Positions 17,841-26,952 of a stretch of DNA of 64,000 nucleotides are shown piece by piece. Position 1 is the first letter of the stretch. The number at the start of each line of letters is the position of its first letter. Source of the DNA: Pokkaliibacter sp046614695 (GTDB lineage Bacteria > Pseudomonadota > Gammaproteobacteria > Pseudomonadales > Balneatricaceae); the NCBI RefSeq assembly GCF_046614695.1, contig NZ_JBKKHQ010000013.1:62001-126000 (forward strand). Direction: 5' to 3'. The translations under genes were made by a program, and so were the position numbers. The notes beneath the pieces are model-generated. The model saw nothing but the letters and a program-made list of their open reading frames with translations, was not told the DNA's origin and searched no databases.

Positions 17841-19217
17841 TCAGAACTGCGCGTCTTTCAACAGCATTTTCAGAAGATCACTCAGTATCACGCCTTCGCT
17901 CAGGGTGGTGCAGGAGCCCAGCGCCTCGCCTTCCGGTGCAGGCAGTGTGGCGGCAGGCGTCGACTCCACCGAAAACTGGCGAATATAGTTTTCTTTGGCT
18001 TGTGTCAGCGGGAAGTTGGCAGGCTCGGAGTCGTTCTTCTGGAGGTAATTGCGGTTATCCACCCAATTGTGGAACGCCATGGGTTTTTCCAGGTTAATTT
18101 GGCGATGATCGGCCACTTTCCTGCCATCGACCAGATACTGCACACCGTCATAACGCAGCTCGATTTTATAGGTGTGCCAGTCATAAATGCTGAACTCCTT
18201 CGAATCGAGCACCGTGGAGCAATAGCGCAGGCTTTTGCCATCTTCCGTGCGGCCGATGGTCTGCATCAGCAGGGTGCGATTGGACTGGCCGTCCTTAGTG
18301 TCGCTCTGCGGCATGCTGTACTCCATAAACCACGCCAGCTGCATCATGCCCGGGTCCATGGTGGTATTCCAGAACCCCCAGCCACGGCTGCCACCCTGAT
18401 TTTGGGTGGTCGCACGGATCTCGGTGGTCAGCAACAGCGAATCATTAATATCCGCCCGGTACGGGTTGTTAAAGACGATATCGCGGGTGGCTTTCCAGTC
18501 GGCTTCGACATCATAGAGCGTCATCGATAGCGGATTCGACTCAAGATGGACCGGCGCGTTATGGCTCCAGGAGGAAGTGATGCCTTTGGGGGTGAGAGGG
18601 CTTTTGGCACTTTGGTACGGATAAGGCTGATCACACAGCGTGGTAACGTGCCGCTGCAACGCCTTGCCCCAGACACTCAGGCCAAGGGTCGCCAGCTGCT
18701 GGGAGGCATCAGCGGAGGTCGCGGCCTCTGTCTGCTGGGCTTTACCGGCTTTCTCCGCTGAGGCACCGACGGCCTCTGCGGCTTTATCCACAGCAGCCAT
18801 TTTGCTGTCCGAAGCACCTTTGCTGCAGCTGTTGTTGTACATCTCGGCGTTGGTGTAGGCCGTGTTCACCGCATAGGCGCTGGCCGTGAGAGCCACGCAG
18901 GGTTTTTCCGCCGTGCAACCATCCACATCGCTGACATTAAAGCGGTGACTGGCGGCGGAGTCCTCACGCCAGAACCAGGTATTGAAGGTCGAATTTTCCG
19001 GCGTTTGCGAAGCGTAATTGAAGGAGTCCTGATCGACAGTCATCCAGGTCGCGGCGGCACTGATGCCGGGCAGACCGCAGGCGCCGATCACCAGCGCGAG
19101 GGCAAGTCGGCGCCCCATCGCGGGAAATGTCGGGGAGGAAAAACGGGAGTTATCGGCAAACCCGGCTTTGCTCAAAGCCTTGTTAACGGCTGCCTCTGGA
19201 ACTGCATAGGCGCTCAT
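17841..19217 (-). CDS. Secreted protein with lectin/glucanase-like fold, function unknown
   Basis: Unrecognised 458-residue protein. A hydrophobic signal-like segment (MGRRLALALVIGACGLPGIS, then AAA) lies at residues 34-56, so either the first 33 residues are a long n-region or translation starts at the ATG at 19118; neither start has a strong ribosome binding site. The middle (about 250-420) has LLTTEIRATTQNQGGSRGWG, FWNTTMDPGM, YDWHTYKIELRYDGVQYLVD and ADHRQINLEKPMAFHNWVDN, a layout seen in concanavalin A-like lectin/glucanase folds (GH16-like or LamG-like). An Ala/Lys-rich helix-like insert lies at about 130-170. Polysaccharide-lyase signatures were looked for and not found. It may act on or bind extracellular polysaccharide, which is inference. 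Confidence 0.6.
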   Translation of the reverse strand: MSAYAVPEAAVNKALSKAGFADNSRFSSPTFPAMGRRLALALVIGACGLPGISAAATWMTVDQDSFNYASQTPENSTFNTWFWREDSAASHRFNVSDVDGCTAEKPCVALTASAYAVNTAYTNAEMYNNSCSKGASDSKMAAVDKAAEAVGASAEKAGKAQQTEAATSADASQQLATLGLSVWGKALQRHVTTLCDQPYPYQSAKSPLTPKGITSSWSHNAPVHLESNPLSMTLYDVEADWKATRDIVFNNPYRADINDSLLLTTEIRATTQNQGGSRGWGFWNTTMDPGMMQLAWFMEYSMPQSDTKDGQSNRTLLMQTIGRTEDGKSLRYCSTVLDSKEFSIYDWHTYKIELRYDGVQYLVDGRKVADHRQINLEKPMAFHNWVDNRNYLQKNDSEPANFPLTQAKENYIRQFSVESTPAATLPAPEGEALGSCTTLSEGVILSDLLKMLLKDAQF

Positions 19218-19382
19218 ACATTGCTCTCAAGGTATTTTTTAGGTGTAACGCCTTTCATACCTTATTTGTGCGATTCACGCCAAGCAATTGATTACTTTTC
19301 GCACACTGACAATGCGGGATATCACCTGCGGGTTTGCGCTAGCGGATGAGCGAGGAGAGGTAAGGTTACGGTGAAATAGAGC

Positions 19383-19407
19383 AAAAGCCACCGGACGTAG
19401 CGTCCGG
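19383..19407 (-). terminator. Terminator of the methyltransferase gene
   Basis: 7-bp stem CCGGACG/CGTCCGG (19391-19397, 19401-19407) with a 3-nt loop, followed on the minus strand by TTTT. It is 17 bp beyond the methyltransferase stop. Confidence 0.6.
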
Positions 19408-19423
19408 CAGCCTTGTTGTTGCC

Positions 19424-20188
19424 TCAGCGATGAATTTTGCCGACGCGATAAACAATGTGGGAATCCCCCTCGCGGAAAGGGTTCAGCTCCCAGTCACGGA
19501 AACGAGCCTGCACTTCAAGGCCCGCCTCATAGAGCAGACTTTCGAGCTGTTCCTGCGAGGTGTAACGCAGGCGCACCTGCTGGTGCTCTTCCTCACCCTT
19601 GCGCAGGATGCGCTTATGCCAGGTCTGGCACTGGCTGATGCTGTCGTAGTAGCGCGTGGCATACTCCACCACTTCATGACAGCCCTCATCCAGATACCGC
19701 GCCAGCTCAACTTCTTCCTCGATGGGATGCAGCTGTTCCGGTGTCGGCAAGCGCAGATCGAAGACAAACACGCCCTGATCATTTAGCCAGTCGGATACCC
19801 GCTCAAGGCAGCCCTGCAAACGGGTTTCATCCAGCAGATACTGCAGCCGATGATGGCTCATCAGCACCAGCCCGAAGCGCCAGGGTGGCTCGTATGCCAA
19901 CGGGTCAGCATGGATAAAGCTGATGCGCTCGGCCTCTTTTTGCTGTCGGGCATGGCTGATCAGATCCCCATCACCATCGACGCAAACGATGTCCAGATCA
20001 CCGCCTGCCGCGCGGGCCAGCCGTAAGCCATCACTGTACTGCAACCCCAGCAACGGACCGCCCACCTCGGGCAATAACTGGCTCAGGTAGCGGCGGGTCA
20101 CTTCATCCCGACGAGGCAGATCGCCCGTGTCGGCTTGCGAACGCTTATCGCCGTAGCGCAGCGTCTCTGACTGTCTGAGCGTGTCCAT
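19424..20188 (-). CDS. Class I SAM-dependent methyltransferase
   Basis: A 254-residue methyltransferase-like protein. The SAM-binding core is seen as GGPLLGLQYSDGLRLARAA with the acidic strand DLDIVCVDGDGDLISHAR, then ISFIHADPLAYEPPWRFGLV, VLMSHHRLQYLLDET and a VFVFDLRLPT strand. Motif I is degenerate (LGLQYSDG in place of a classical GxGxG), so binding but not activity is secure. The substrate is unknown. It is followed on the same strand by a terminator and preceded 45 bp upstream by the hydroxyacid dehydrogenase gene, with which it may form an operon. Confidence 0.75.
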   Translation of the reverse strand: MDTLRQSETLRYGDKRSQADTGDLPRRDEVTRRYLSQLLPEVGGPLLGLQYSDGLRLARAAGGDLDIVCVDGDGDLISHARQQKEAERISFIHADPLAYEPPWRFGLVLMSHHRLQYLLDETRLQGCLERVSDWLNDQGVFVFDLRLPTPEQLHPIEEEVELARYLDEGCHEVVEYATRYYDSISQCQTWHKRILRKGEEEHQQVRLRYTSQEQLESLLYEAGLEVQARFRDWELNPFREGDSHIVYRVGKIHR

Positions 20189-20233
20189 CCTCGTGTTTCT
20201 CCATCGTTAGGTCGCCGGGCTGAACTCAGCGGT

Positions 20234-21178
20234 TCATGACTCCGGCACCGGTGTCAAAAGTTTGCCTCCGGCAAAATGCGCCTCCAGATTGGCGTGAGCC
20301 AGCTGCGCCATGGCCTGACGGGTCTGCCAGGTGGCGCTGCCCACGTGTGGTGCCAGCACCACATTGGGCAGACTCAGGAAACGCTCATTAATGCCGGGTT
20401 CGGTGGCGAACACATCGAGCCCTGCCCCCGCGATACGACCCTGCTCCAGCGCATCCAGCAGTGCGGGTTCATCAATGATGGAGCCGCGGGCAATGTTGAT
20501 CAGATAGCCTTTCTTGCCCAGCGCTTCGAGCACAGACTCATCCACCAGACCTTCAGTGCTTGGGCCACCGTAGGCGGCAATCACCAGAAAATCTGACGCC
20601 GTGGCCAGCTCGTTGAGGGAGTCGTGAAAGGTGTAGTCCACATCGAATTTGCGGGTACGGGAGTGATAGCCCACGTGCATACCGAGGGCTTCGCCGCGTT
20701 TGGCAATGGCACGCCCGATACGGCCCAGCCCCATGATGCCAAGACGGGCACCGGAGACTTTACGCTGTAACGGGAAGGCACCCTGCGCCCAGTTGCCATC
20801 GCGCACAAAGCGGTCGGCGGCGGGCAGTTGGCGGGCAATATTGAACATCAGCGCCATGGACAGGTCGGCCACATCGTCCGTCAGTACATCCGGGGTGTGG
20901 GACACCGGAATACCTCGGGCCTTGGCGGCGGCGACATCCACCTTGTCGTAGCCCACGGCGAAAACGGAAATCACTTCCAGCGCGGGCAGCTGATCGAGCA
21001 GCTCTTTGGTCACCGGACTGCCGCCACCGACAATCAGGCCACGTATTCGCGGTGCGATTTCAGCAAAGGCGGCAGGATCTTTCTTGTGCAGCCGGTCGTG
21101 GAATTCGAAATCCTTCTCCAGCGGCGACTGTAAAAACTCCGGTAGGGCCGAAGCGCCAAGTACACAGGGGCGTGCCAT
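20234..21178 (-). CDS. D-2-hydroxyacid dehydrogenase, glyoxylate/hydroxypyruvate reductase-like
   Basis: NAD(P)-dependent dehydrogenase of the D-isomer-specific 2-hydroxyacid family, 314 residues. The Rossmann motif is ARLGIMGLGRIGRAIAKRG, followed by a YHSRTRK segment whose Arg after the second strand suggests NADPH preference. Catalytic Arg is in LINIARGSIIDEPALL, Glu in FATEPGINERFL, and His in APHVGSATWQTR. The start at 21178 (MARPCVLG) has AAGGA about 8 nt upstream and is preferred to the ATG seven codons earlier. Likely substrates are glyoxylate or hydroxypyruvate, from family membership. It lies upstream of the methyltransferase gene on the same strand. Confidence 0.88.
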   Translation of the reverse strand: MARPCVLGASALPEFLQSPLEKDFEFHDRLHKKDPAAFAEIAPRIRGLIVGGGSPVTKELLDQLPALEVISVFAVGYDKVDVAAAKARGIPVSHTPDVLTDDVADLSMALMFNIARQLPAADRFVRDGNWAQGAFPLQRKVSGARLGIMGLGRIGRAIAKRGEALGMHVGYHSRTRKFDVDYTFHDSLNELATASDFLVIAAYGGPSTEGLVDESVLEALGKKGYLINIARGSIIDEPALLDALEQGRIAGAGLDVFATEPGINERFLSLPNVVLAPHVGSATWQTRQAMAQLAHANLEAHFAGGKLLTPVPES

Positions 21179-21247
21179 TGTCATCATCCTTTTTGTCATG
21201 GCGGCGCTTCACTGCGCACAGCGAACACCGCTGTTGAACTTGTGCTG

Positions 21248-21793
21248 TCAGTCCTGACCTTCAGCAAGTGAGAGGGCATAGAAACACGTATCAACCTGCA
21301 TCACCGGGAAACGTTCGGGTAACGCCTCAGGTTCAATGCGCAGAAAGCCGTGTTTTTCATAGAAACGGTGAGCCGCCAGAAAAGCGGACGTCGTCCCCAG
21401 ATAGATTTCCTCCAGCTGTTGCTCCCGCGACCAGGCAATCAGGGTCGCCAGCAATGCAGCGGCGACACCGCGCTCGCGGCCACGGTACTCGGGGTGAACG
21501 AACATTTTGCGAAGTGCGGCCTGATCATTGCCGATATCCAGCAGCGCAATCGACCCCACCACCTTGTCGCCATCCAGCGCGACCCAGAAATTCCCCTTGC
21601 CATGCTGGTAGAAGCTTTCAATCTGGCGAAGATCCGGCTGGTCCTCAAAGGTAATGGGGATATTGAACTCCTGCTGCTGGATCGGCACGATCAGCTCGGC
21701 AATGCCGGTCTGATGGCGCGCTGGCTGGCAAATCGCGATCTGCACCGCGGTGGCCGTGCCGTTAGTCGTCTCTTTCGCTACTTCAGTGTTCAC
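21248..21793 (-). CDS. GNAT family N-acetyltransferase
   Basis: A 181-residue acetyl-CoA-dependent acetyltransferase. The GNAT core is visible: VGSIALLDIGNDQAALRKMF (motif D/A entry), VHPEYRGRERGVAAALLATL (acetyl-CoA pyrophosphate loop R-G-R-E-R-G-V-A), EIYLGTTSAFLAAHRFYEKHG (motif B). The first 35 residues are a weakly conserved extension. The substrate cannot be read from the sequence. It lies 69 bp upstream of the hydroxyacid dehydrogenase gene on the same strand. Confidence 0.85.
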   Translation of the reverse strand: MNTEVAKETTNGTATAVQIAICQPARHQTGIAELIVPIQQQEFNIPITFEDQPDLRQIESFYQHGKGNFWVALDGDKVVGSIALLDIGNDQAALRKMFVHPEYRGRERGVAAALLATLIAWSREQQLEEIYLGTTSAFLAAHRFYEKHGFLRIEPEALPERFPVMQVDTCFYALSLAEGQD

Positions 21794-21862
21794 CCGAATG
21801 CTCCTCAGGTCAGCGTGTCGCTTAACTCACTTGGAAAAGTCAAAAACAGATAGGTTCAGCAC

Positions 21863-21888
21863 AAAAAAATACCCGCACAGGGCGGGTA
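21863..21888 (-). terminator. Terminator of the flagellin gene
   Basis: 7-bp stem TACCCGC/GCGGGTA (21870-21876, 21882-21888) followed on the minus strand by seven T residues, 72 bp past the flagellin stop. Confidence 0.75.
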
Positions 21889-21959
21889 TTCATTATTCCC
21901 CTGAGTCCGGCTCAAGGGAACGCTGCTTTTGGCAACGCTGAGTCATTGGGGAGATAGCA

Positions 21960-22649
21960 TCACACCAGCGTGTTAATCAACAAGCCCTGCTGTGCCTGAC
22001 GGTCACGCTGTACTGTCAACGCAGCCTGACCCAGCACGGAATTCTGCGACTGTTCGCTGATGGTGCTGGCGTAATCGGTTTCGTTGATACGCTGACGCGC
22101 CGCCGCAGTATTCACGGCCACCAGCTGATAGGTATTGGCCTGACTCTGCAGCGCGTTGGAATTCGCGCCGTTGGTGGTCGCAGCATCATTCACGGTGGAG
22201 AAAGCACTGTTGAGGGTGCTTTGCAGGGCTGCCGGGTCAGAGGCACTGACGCCTGAGAGGAAGTTATCCTGTCCCAGCGCTTCGGAAGCCAGTGCATTAG
22301 TGCTGGCCGTCAGGTTATCCAGCTCCTGCTGAATCGCATCAGAACCGGCATACAGCGGGTTTCCGGCTTTCACTGACAGCTCGTTCATGCGCTGAAGGTT
22401 ATCGTTAATCGCGCTTAACTGGCTGTCCTGAATGTTATTGAGGTTAATCTGGTCCAGCGAGTTGTAGGCGCGCTGAGTTGCCTCAGACTCTGTGGACGTC
22501 AGGCGGTTGGCGATTTGCAGACCTGCTGCATCATCGGCCGCACTATTAATCCGCAGCCCCGATGCCAGCTTTTCGTTCTGCTCTTTCTGCGTCTGCTGGA
22601 AACGGTCCAGTGCTGACGTTGAAGTATTGGAAGAAAAGGAAATGGCCAT
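21960..22649 (-). CDS. Short flagellin
   Basis: A 229-residue flagellin made almost only of the conserved filament-core domains D0 and D1. The N-terminal half has KLASGLRINSAADDAAGLQI, ANRLTST and LQRMNELSVKAGN, the hallmark of bacterial flagellins; the C-terminal half has ARQRINETDYASTI and ends with a hydrophobic LLINTLV. The surface domains D2/D3 are absent: the two halves are joined by only about 50 residues rich in Ser, Ala, Thr and Asn. No other flagellar gene lies in the window, so this is an orphan copy. A sigma-28-like promoter is found just upstream and a terminator downstream, so it looks like a functional single-gene unit. Main filament subunit or accessory flagellin cannot be decided here. 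Confidence 0.9.
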   Translation of the reverse strand: MAISFSSNTSTSALDRFQQTQKEQNEKLASGLRINSAADDAAGLQIANRLTSTESEATQRAYNSLDQINLNNIQDSQLSAINDNLQRMNELSVKAGNPLYAGSDAIQQELDNLTASTNALASEALGQDNFLSGVSASDPAALQSTLNSAFSTVNDAATTNGANSNALQSQANTYQLVAVNTAAARQRINETDYASTISEQSQNSVLGQAALTVQRDRQAQQGLLINTLV

Positions 22650-22678
22650 GGGTTAGCCCTCGCAGTTAAAAAACGGCA

Positions 22679-22705
22679 CTATCTGCGCCGTTGACTATTC
22701 TTTGA
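22679..22705 (-). promoter_or_regulatory. Sigma-28 (FliA)-like promoter of the flagellin gene
   Basis: On the minus strand the sequence reads TCAA, 15 nt, GCAGATAG. The FliA consensus is TAAA-N15-GCCGATAA, so 3 of 4 and 6 of 8 positions match with the exact spacing. It ends about 30 bp upstream of the flagellin ATG. Confidence 0.65.
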
Positions 22706-22877
22706 TCAATTATAGGGACTGACTGCCTAAAAGACAGAAGATCATTGCACCTTTTTTACTCCCTTATGTAACCATTAACAATAATTGTGTAATTGAATAT
22801 TTCTCACGCCCTGCGGGGAACCTGTGATTCCAGGCATCCACTGAGGGGCAGATGCTTTTTGTCGTCAGGAATCCGAC

Positions 22878-25088
22878 ATGCCCTTGCCTATTCATGGTCT
22901 CTACGCGCCACCCATCATTGCCGGCAACTCGATTCATGCAGGCCAGCAGGAGGAGCCACAGTCTCCCGCCAGTACCATCAGTGATGCGGACAGCCTGATG
23001 CACCCGCTGACCAGCTGCCAGCCGCCAAGTACGCCGCAACGGCCTAAGTCGCCGATTCCTGAGTTCAAGCGCCACGCCTACGAGAGTCAGCAGCTGGGCG
23101 ATCCGCAGCACCTTAATGGCCAGTTGCAGCTGAAAAGCAAAAAGTACGAGAACGAGCTTAACTACATCTACTGTCGCCATCTGGCGGTGCATTACCTCTA
23201 TCCCGACCTGAATAACGACGGCCCGGCCGAAGCCTCCAATGCCATCTTTAAAAAGGCGTTGCGCGAAGCGGCCATCGCTGCAGGGGAGCCTCTGGAGGAG
23301 AAAAGCTATCCGCCGTACAGCGCCGGGCGTGATTTTCTGAACGAAGGCGCCGCCAGTCTGGACAAGCTCCGCGAGTATTTCAGCGATTACGATGAAGCGG
23401 AGGACCGCACCGCAGGCATCCAGAACACCCTCGTTGCCAGTGCCGATGGCAAAGCCAACCTGCTGACTGCCGGTGGCCTGGGGAATTATCTGGCCGATGC
23501 CGCCCAGTATCTGCGCAGCAATAACAAGCGCGAGGGGCGCATTCTGTTGCTGACGGCCACCCACGCCATGGCCGTGCATCTGCAAAGCAAGGATAACGAC
23601 CGCCGTATTACCGCCAGCTTCTATGACCCTAACATCACCAATAAGCACCGGCGCATCGTCACCGATGACATTGAAAGCCTGCGCAAGCTGACGATGGCAG
23701 AGGCCCTGCCGTTCTTCTCCCACTACACCCAGAGCAAACCGCCCGCTAAAGACGTGACGTTTTCCCTGGCGCTGAGTGAAGACATTCCGCCGCTGAATAA
23801 AAAAACGGCGTACCTGATTCCCGACGGCGCCTCGGTCAGTGATACCGTTTCACCGCACCTGATCGAACAGCTGGTCAACCACAAACAGCACCAGACCATG
23901 AAGGATCTGGCTGAGCGCATGAAGCAGGACGGAATTACCGGCGCTGCCGCTGTGCCCTACTTCGACACCTCACCGAATGCCACCCTGGGCGCCACGAACT
24001 CGCTGATTGCCTCCCAACTGCGCTTTTCCCCGGAAAGCTCCATTCTGGGCGACCTGTGCGAGATGATGCGCACGCTGGAACTGCCCGGCGCCAAGAAAGC
24101 CGATGTGCTGACCCAGAAGTGTGATGGCCAGACGCCGCTGGAATCCCAGCGCAAATCCCTGGATGACTTCAGCACCCTGCGCGCCGGCAACCCTGACTTC
24201 GCCCGCTACTTAAAGCTGCTGGACAAAGCCGGGCTGCCCATGGCCGATGTGCTTCATATCCTGCGGCCCGAACAGTCCGGCCCGGTGCTGCAACGCCTGA
24301 TGGACGCCAATAACAGCAGTGGCCTGACCGCCTTGTTTGATCTGCTGAAAAAGGCTGGCCCGGAACACCGGGAGGCAGTCAAGGCCATTCTCGATATCCG
24401 CACCCCGAGCGGCGACCCGGCGTATTACAGCGCGATGGAGCACGCCAGGACCCGCGCCTGTGATGCGTATCTGATGGGAGTGTGCGAGTGCCCCTGTCTG
24501 AATACTCAGGACAAACAAAGCCTGCTGCGCGCCGAAGTGGATGGCTTTACCGCTCTTGGCATTGCCGTGCATCAGGGCAATATTCTGGGCGCCGCCACCT
24601 TTCTGGGCGGCCTGCCTTTTATGGGCATGAAGGAAGATGAACTGGGCGAGTTGCTGCATCAGGGCAATGCTCATCCCCTCGCCCTTGGGCCTTCGGAGTT
24701 CACCGCGACGCTCGAAAAGGCACTGGAAGTACTGAACTACCACGACTACCCCGCCAATATCCGCGATCTGGTGCTCAACCTGCGGGATGATCAGGGTCTG
24801 ACGCTACCGCATATTCTTTGTGCCAACGGTATGTCGAGCCGTCTGGAAGCCCTCGGTACCGGGCTTCGCCCGCTCAAGTGGGACGCTGACACCGCGCGTA
24901 AATATCTGAACGACAGCGAGAAGGATAAAGGCGCGCTGCACCGCGCTCAGGCCCAGGGGTTTTATTACATGAGCAGCTCGCTGGATCAGGCCGTCGCCAA
25001 TGCCACCGCGCCCAGCCGCCCCGCAACGCCGGTCGATAGCAGCGCTGCCGTTACGGGGCTGGGAATCAGCGGCCTTGATCTTGGCTGA
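22878..25088 (+). CDS. ShET2/OspD-like putative type III effector
   Basis: A 736-residue protein with no signal peptide and a polar, Pro/Ser-rich start (MPLPIHGLYAPPIIAGNSIH) typical of effectors exported by a type III system. Residues about 225-255 (LLTATHAMAVHLQSKDND, then ITASFYDPNITNKHRRI) resemble the N-terminal domain of the ShET2/OspD enterotoxin family, where a T-H-A-M segment is followed by an F-x-D-P-N segment. Residues about 550-600 (GFTALGIAVHQGNILGAATF) look like ankyrin-type helices, also known in that family. The ATG has AGGA about 9 nt upstream. It is alone between an orphan flagellin and ggt, with a terminator behind it. No secretion genes are in the window. Family membership is judged by eye and should be tested. 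Confidence 0.5.
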   Translation: MPLPIHGLYAPPIIAGNSIHAGQQEEPQSPASTISDADSLMHPLTSCQPPSTPQRPKSPIPEFKRHAYESQQLGDPQHLNGQLQLKSKKYENELNYIYCRHLAVHYLYPDLNNDGPAEASNAIFKKALREAAIAAGEPLEEKSYPPYSAGRDFLNEGAASLDKLREYFSDYDEAEDRTAGIQNTLVASADGKANLLTAGGLGNYLADAAQYLRSNNKREGRILLLTATHAMAVHLQSKDNDRRITASFYDPNITNKHRRIVTDDIESLRKLTMAEALPFFSHYTQSKPPAKDVTFSLALSEDIPPLNKKTAYLIPDGASVSDTVSPHLIEQLVNHKQHQTMKDLAERMKQDGITGAAAVPYFDTSPNATLGATNSLIASQLRFSPESSILGDLCEMMRTLELPGAKKADVLTQKCDGQTPLESQRKSLDDFSTLRAGNPDFARYLKLLDKAGLPMADVLHILRPEQSGPVLQRLMDANNSSGLTALFDLLKKAGPEHREAVKAILDIRTPSGDPAYYSAMEHARTRACDAYLMGVCECPCLNTQDKQSLLRAEVDGFTALGIAVHQGNILGAATFLGGLPFMGMKEDELGELLHQGNAHPLALGPSEFTATLEKALEVLNYHDYPANIRDLVLNLRDDQGLTLPHILCANGMSSRLEALGTGLRPLKWDADTARKYLNDSEKDKGALHRAQAQGFYYMSSSLDQAVANATAPSRPATPVDSSAAVTGLGISGLDLG

Positions 25089-25111
25089 CACTCAAGCCGC
25101 GCCCGGTTCAT

Positions 25112-25139
25112 AAAAAAACCCGCCACACGGCGGGTTTTA
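25112..25139. terminator. Bidirectional terminator between effector-like gene and ggt
   Basis: 8-bp stem AACCCGCC/GGCGGGTT (25117-25124, 25129-25136) with an A-run before and T-run after; serves both converging genes. Confidence 0.8.
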
Positions 25140-25161
25140 CTTTGTCAGCTAAGCGGTTCGC

Positions 25162-26952
25162 TTAATAACCGATCGCCGCTCCCGCAGGGCGACGTGGGTC
25201 ATTGGCACCGTACAGATAACCTTCGCGGACCTTGCCGGACACCGCGCCATCGTTACCGGAACTGGCGGTATCGCCCTCTTTATGCGGCAGGCCAACCATA
25301 ATCAGCTCGGCTGCCCCCCAGGGAGTTTGCTCCTTCAGGGTATAACCCATCTGCGTCAGCAGTTTCTGGGTATCGGGCGACAGGCCACCTTCCTCGAAAT
25401 ACACCACATCGGGCTGCCACTGGTGATGAATGCGTGGCGCATCCACCGCCGCCTGCGGCGCCATGCCGTGGTCGATGATATTCATCACCGTTTCCAGCGT
25501 GATGGTGATAATGCGCGAACCACCGGGTGAGCCAACCACCAGATAGATCTTGCCATCCCGCGTCACCAGCGTCGGCGACATGGACGACAGCGGCCGTTTA
25601 CCCGGCACGATACTGTTTGCCTTGCCCTGCACCAGGCCATACATGTTTTTCGCGCCGACTTTGGCGGTGAAGTCATCCATCTCATCATTGAGGAAGAAGC
25701 CGGTACCGGGCGCAATCACGCCAGCGCCGAAGCGCCCGTTAATGGTGTAGGTCGTAGACACCGCATTACCGGCTTCATCGACGATGGAATAATGGGTGGT
25801 TTCGGGCTTCTCATGGGGGCCGACACCGGGCTGAACTTCGCTGGAGGGCGTGGCTTTATCGGCCTGAATCTCTTTGCGCAGGGAGGCGGCGTAGTCTTTG
25901 CTCAGCAGCTTTTTCAGCGGCACATCGACAAAATCCGGGTCGCCCAGCAGGGTGTTGCGGTCAAGGTAGGCGTGGCGCATGGCCTCGGTCATGTAATGCA
26001 CCGACATCGCCGAGCCGTAACCCATGCCCTTGATGTCATAACCTTCGAGGATATTCAGAATCTCGCACATAGTGGTACCGCCGGAGCTGGGCGGTGGCGC
26101 AGAGATAAATTCATAGCCGCGGTAACTGCACTCGACGGGCAGGCGCTCGACGGCCTTGTAGCTGGCGAAATCCTTCGCCGTCAGGATGCCGCCACCCTGA
26201 CTGGACGCGGTTTCCACGGCTTTGGGAATCTCGCCTTCGTAGAAAGCACTGGGGCCTTCTTTGGCGATACGCTCAAGGGTGTTGGCCAGGTCCGTCTGCA
26301 CCAGACGATCACCCGGTTGCATCGGCGTACCGTCGGGGCGCAGGAAGATTTTGGCGGAAACCGGATCAGCCTTGAACTTGTCGATGGAAGTATCCAGCAC
26401 ATCGGTATCGGCGCGGGTCAGCACAAAGCCGTCGCGGGCAAGTTTGATCGCCGGCGCCATAATCTGTTCACGGCTGAGTTTGTGGCTACCGTACTGCACA
26501 AGGGCCATTTCCAGACCGCGCACCGTACCGGGCACGCCGGCGGCCAGATAACCGTAGAGGCTCGCACCTTTTTTCAGCTCGCCCTTGGCATCCAGATACA
26601 TATCCGCCGTCGCCGCGGCCGGTGCCTGCTCACGAAAGTCGATAAAGGTGTCTTTGCCATCGGCTAAGTGCAGCGTCATAAAACCACCGCCGCCGATATT
26701 ACCGCAGCAAGGGTTCACCACCGCCTGGGCATAGCCCACGGCCACGGCCGCATCGACCGCGTTGCCGCCGGCTTTCAAAATATCGACCCCAATCTGCGAG
26801 GCCAGCCGCTGGGAACTCACCACCATGCCGTGCTGAGCCTCGACCGCAGGCAGGGACGCTGCCTCGGCCACCGGCAGGCCGGAGAGGGCAAAAATCGACA
26901 GAGGAATCGCTGCGGCCAGTGGTCGCAACGCAAAGGAAAGGGGTAAGCGCAT
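25162..26952 (-). CDS. ggt: Gamma-glutamyltransferase
   Basis: Periplasmic N-terminal nucleophile hydrolase that hydrolyses glutathione or transfers its gamma-glutamyl group. The 596-residue precursor has a signal peptide (about residues 1-31, ending VAEAAS). The self-cleavage site is the Thr in EKPETTHYSIVDEAGNAVS, which becomes the catalytic N-terminal residue of the small subunit. Other family motifs: NPCCGNIGGGGFMTLH, IDFREQAP (gamma-glutamyl-binding Arg), PPPSSGGTTMCEILNILEGY, LSSMSPTLV and VGSPGGSRIITI (oxyanion region). It is a single-gene unit sharing a terminator with the converging effector-like gene. Confidence 0.95.
   Translation of the reverse strand: MRLPLSFALRPLAAAIPLSIFALSGLPVAEAASLPAVEAQHGMVVSSQRLASQIGVDILKAGGNAVDAAVAVGYAQAVVNPCCGNIGGGGFMTLHLADGKDTFIDFREQAPAAATADMYLDAKGELKKGASLYGYLAAGVPGTVRGLEMALVQYGSHKLSREQIMAPAIKLARDGFVLTRADTDVLDTSIDKFKADPVSAKIFLRPDGTPMQPGDRLVQTDLANTLERIAKEGPSAFYEGEIPKAVETASSQGGGILTAKDFASYKAVERLPVECSYRGYEFISAPPPSSGGTTMCEILNILEGYDIKGMGYGSAMSVHYMTEAMRHAYLDRNTLLGDPDFVDVPLKKLLSKDYAASLRKEIQADKATPSSEVQPGVGPHEKPETTHYSIVDEAGNAVSTTYTINGRFGAGVIAPGTGFFLNDEMDDFTAKVGAKNMYGLVQGKANSIVPGKRPLSSMSPTLVTRDGKIYLVVGSPGGSRIITITLETVMNIIDHGMAPQAAVDAPRIHHQWQPDVVYFEEGGLSPDTQKLLTQMGYTLKEQTPWGAAELIMVGLPHKEGDTASSGNDGAVSGKVREGYLYGANDPRRPAGAAIGY

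Noticed and set aside
17841..19217. Alginate lyase (PL7) assignment for the secreted protein
   Set aside because: The expected R-x-E-L, Q-I-H and Y-F-K-x-G-x-Y signatures were not found.
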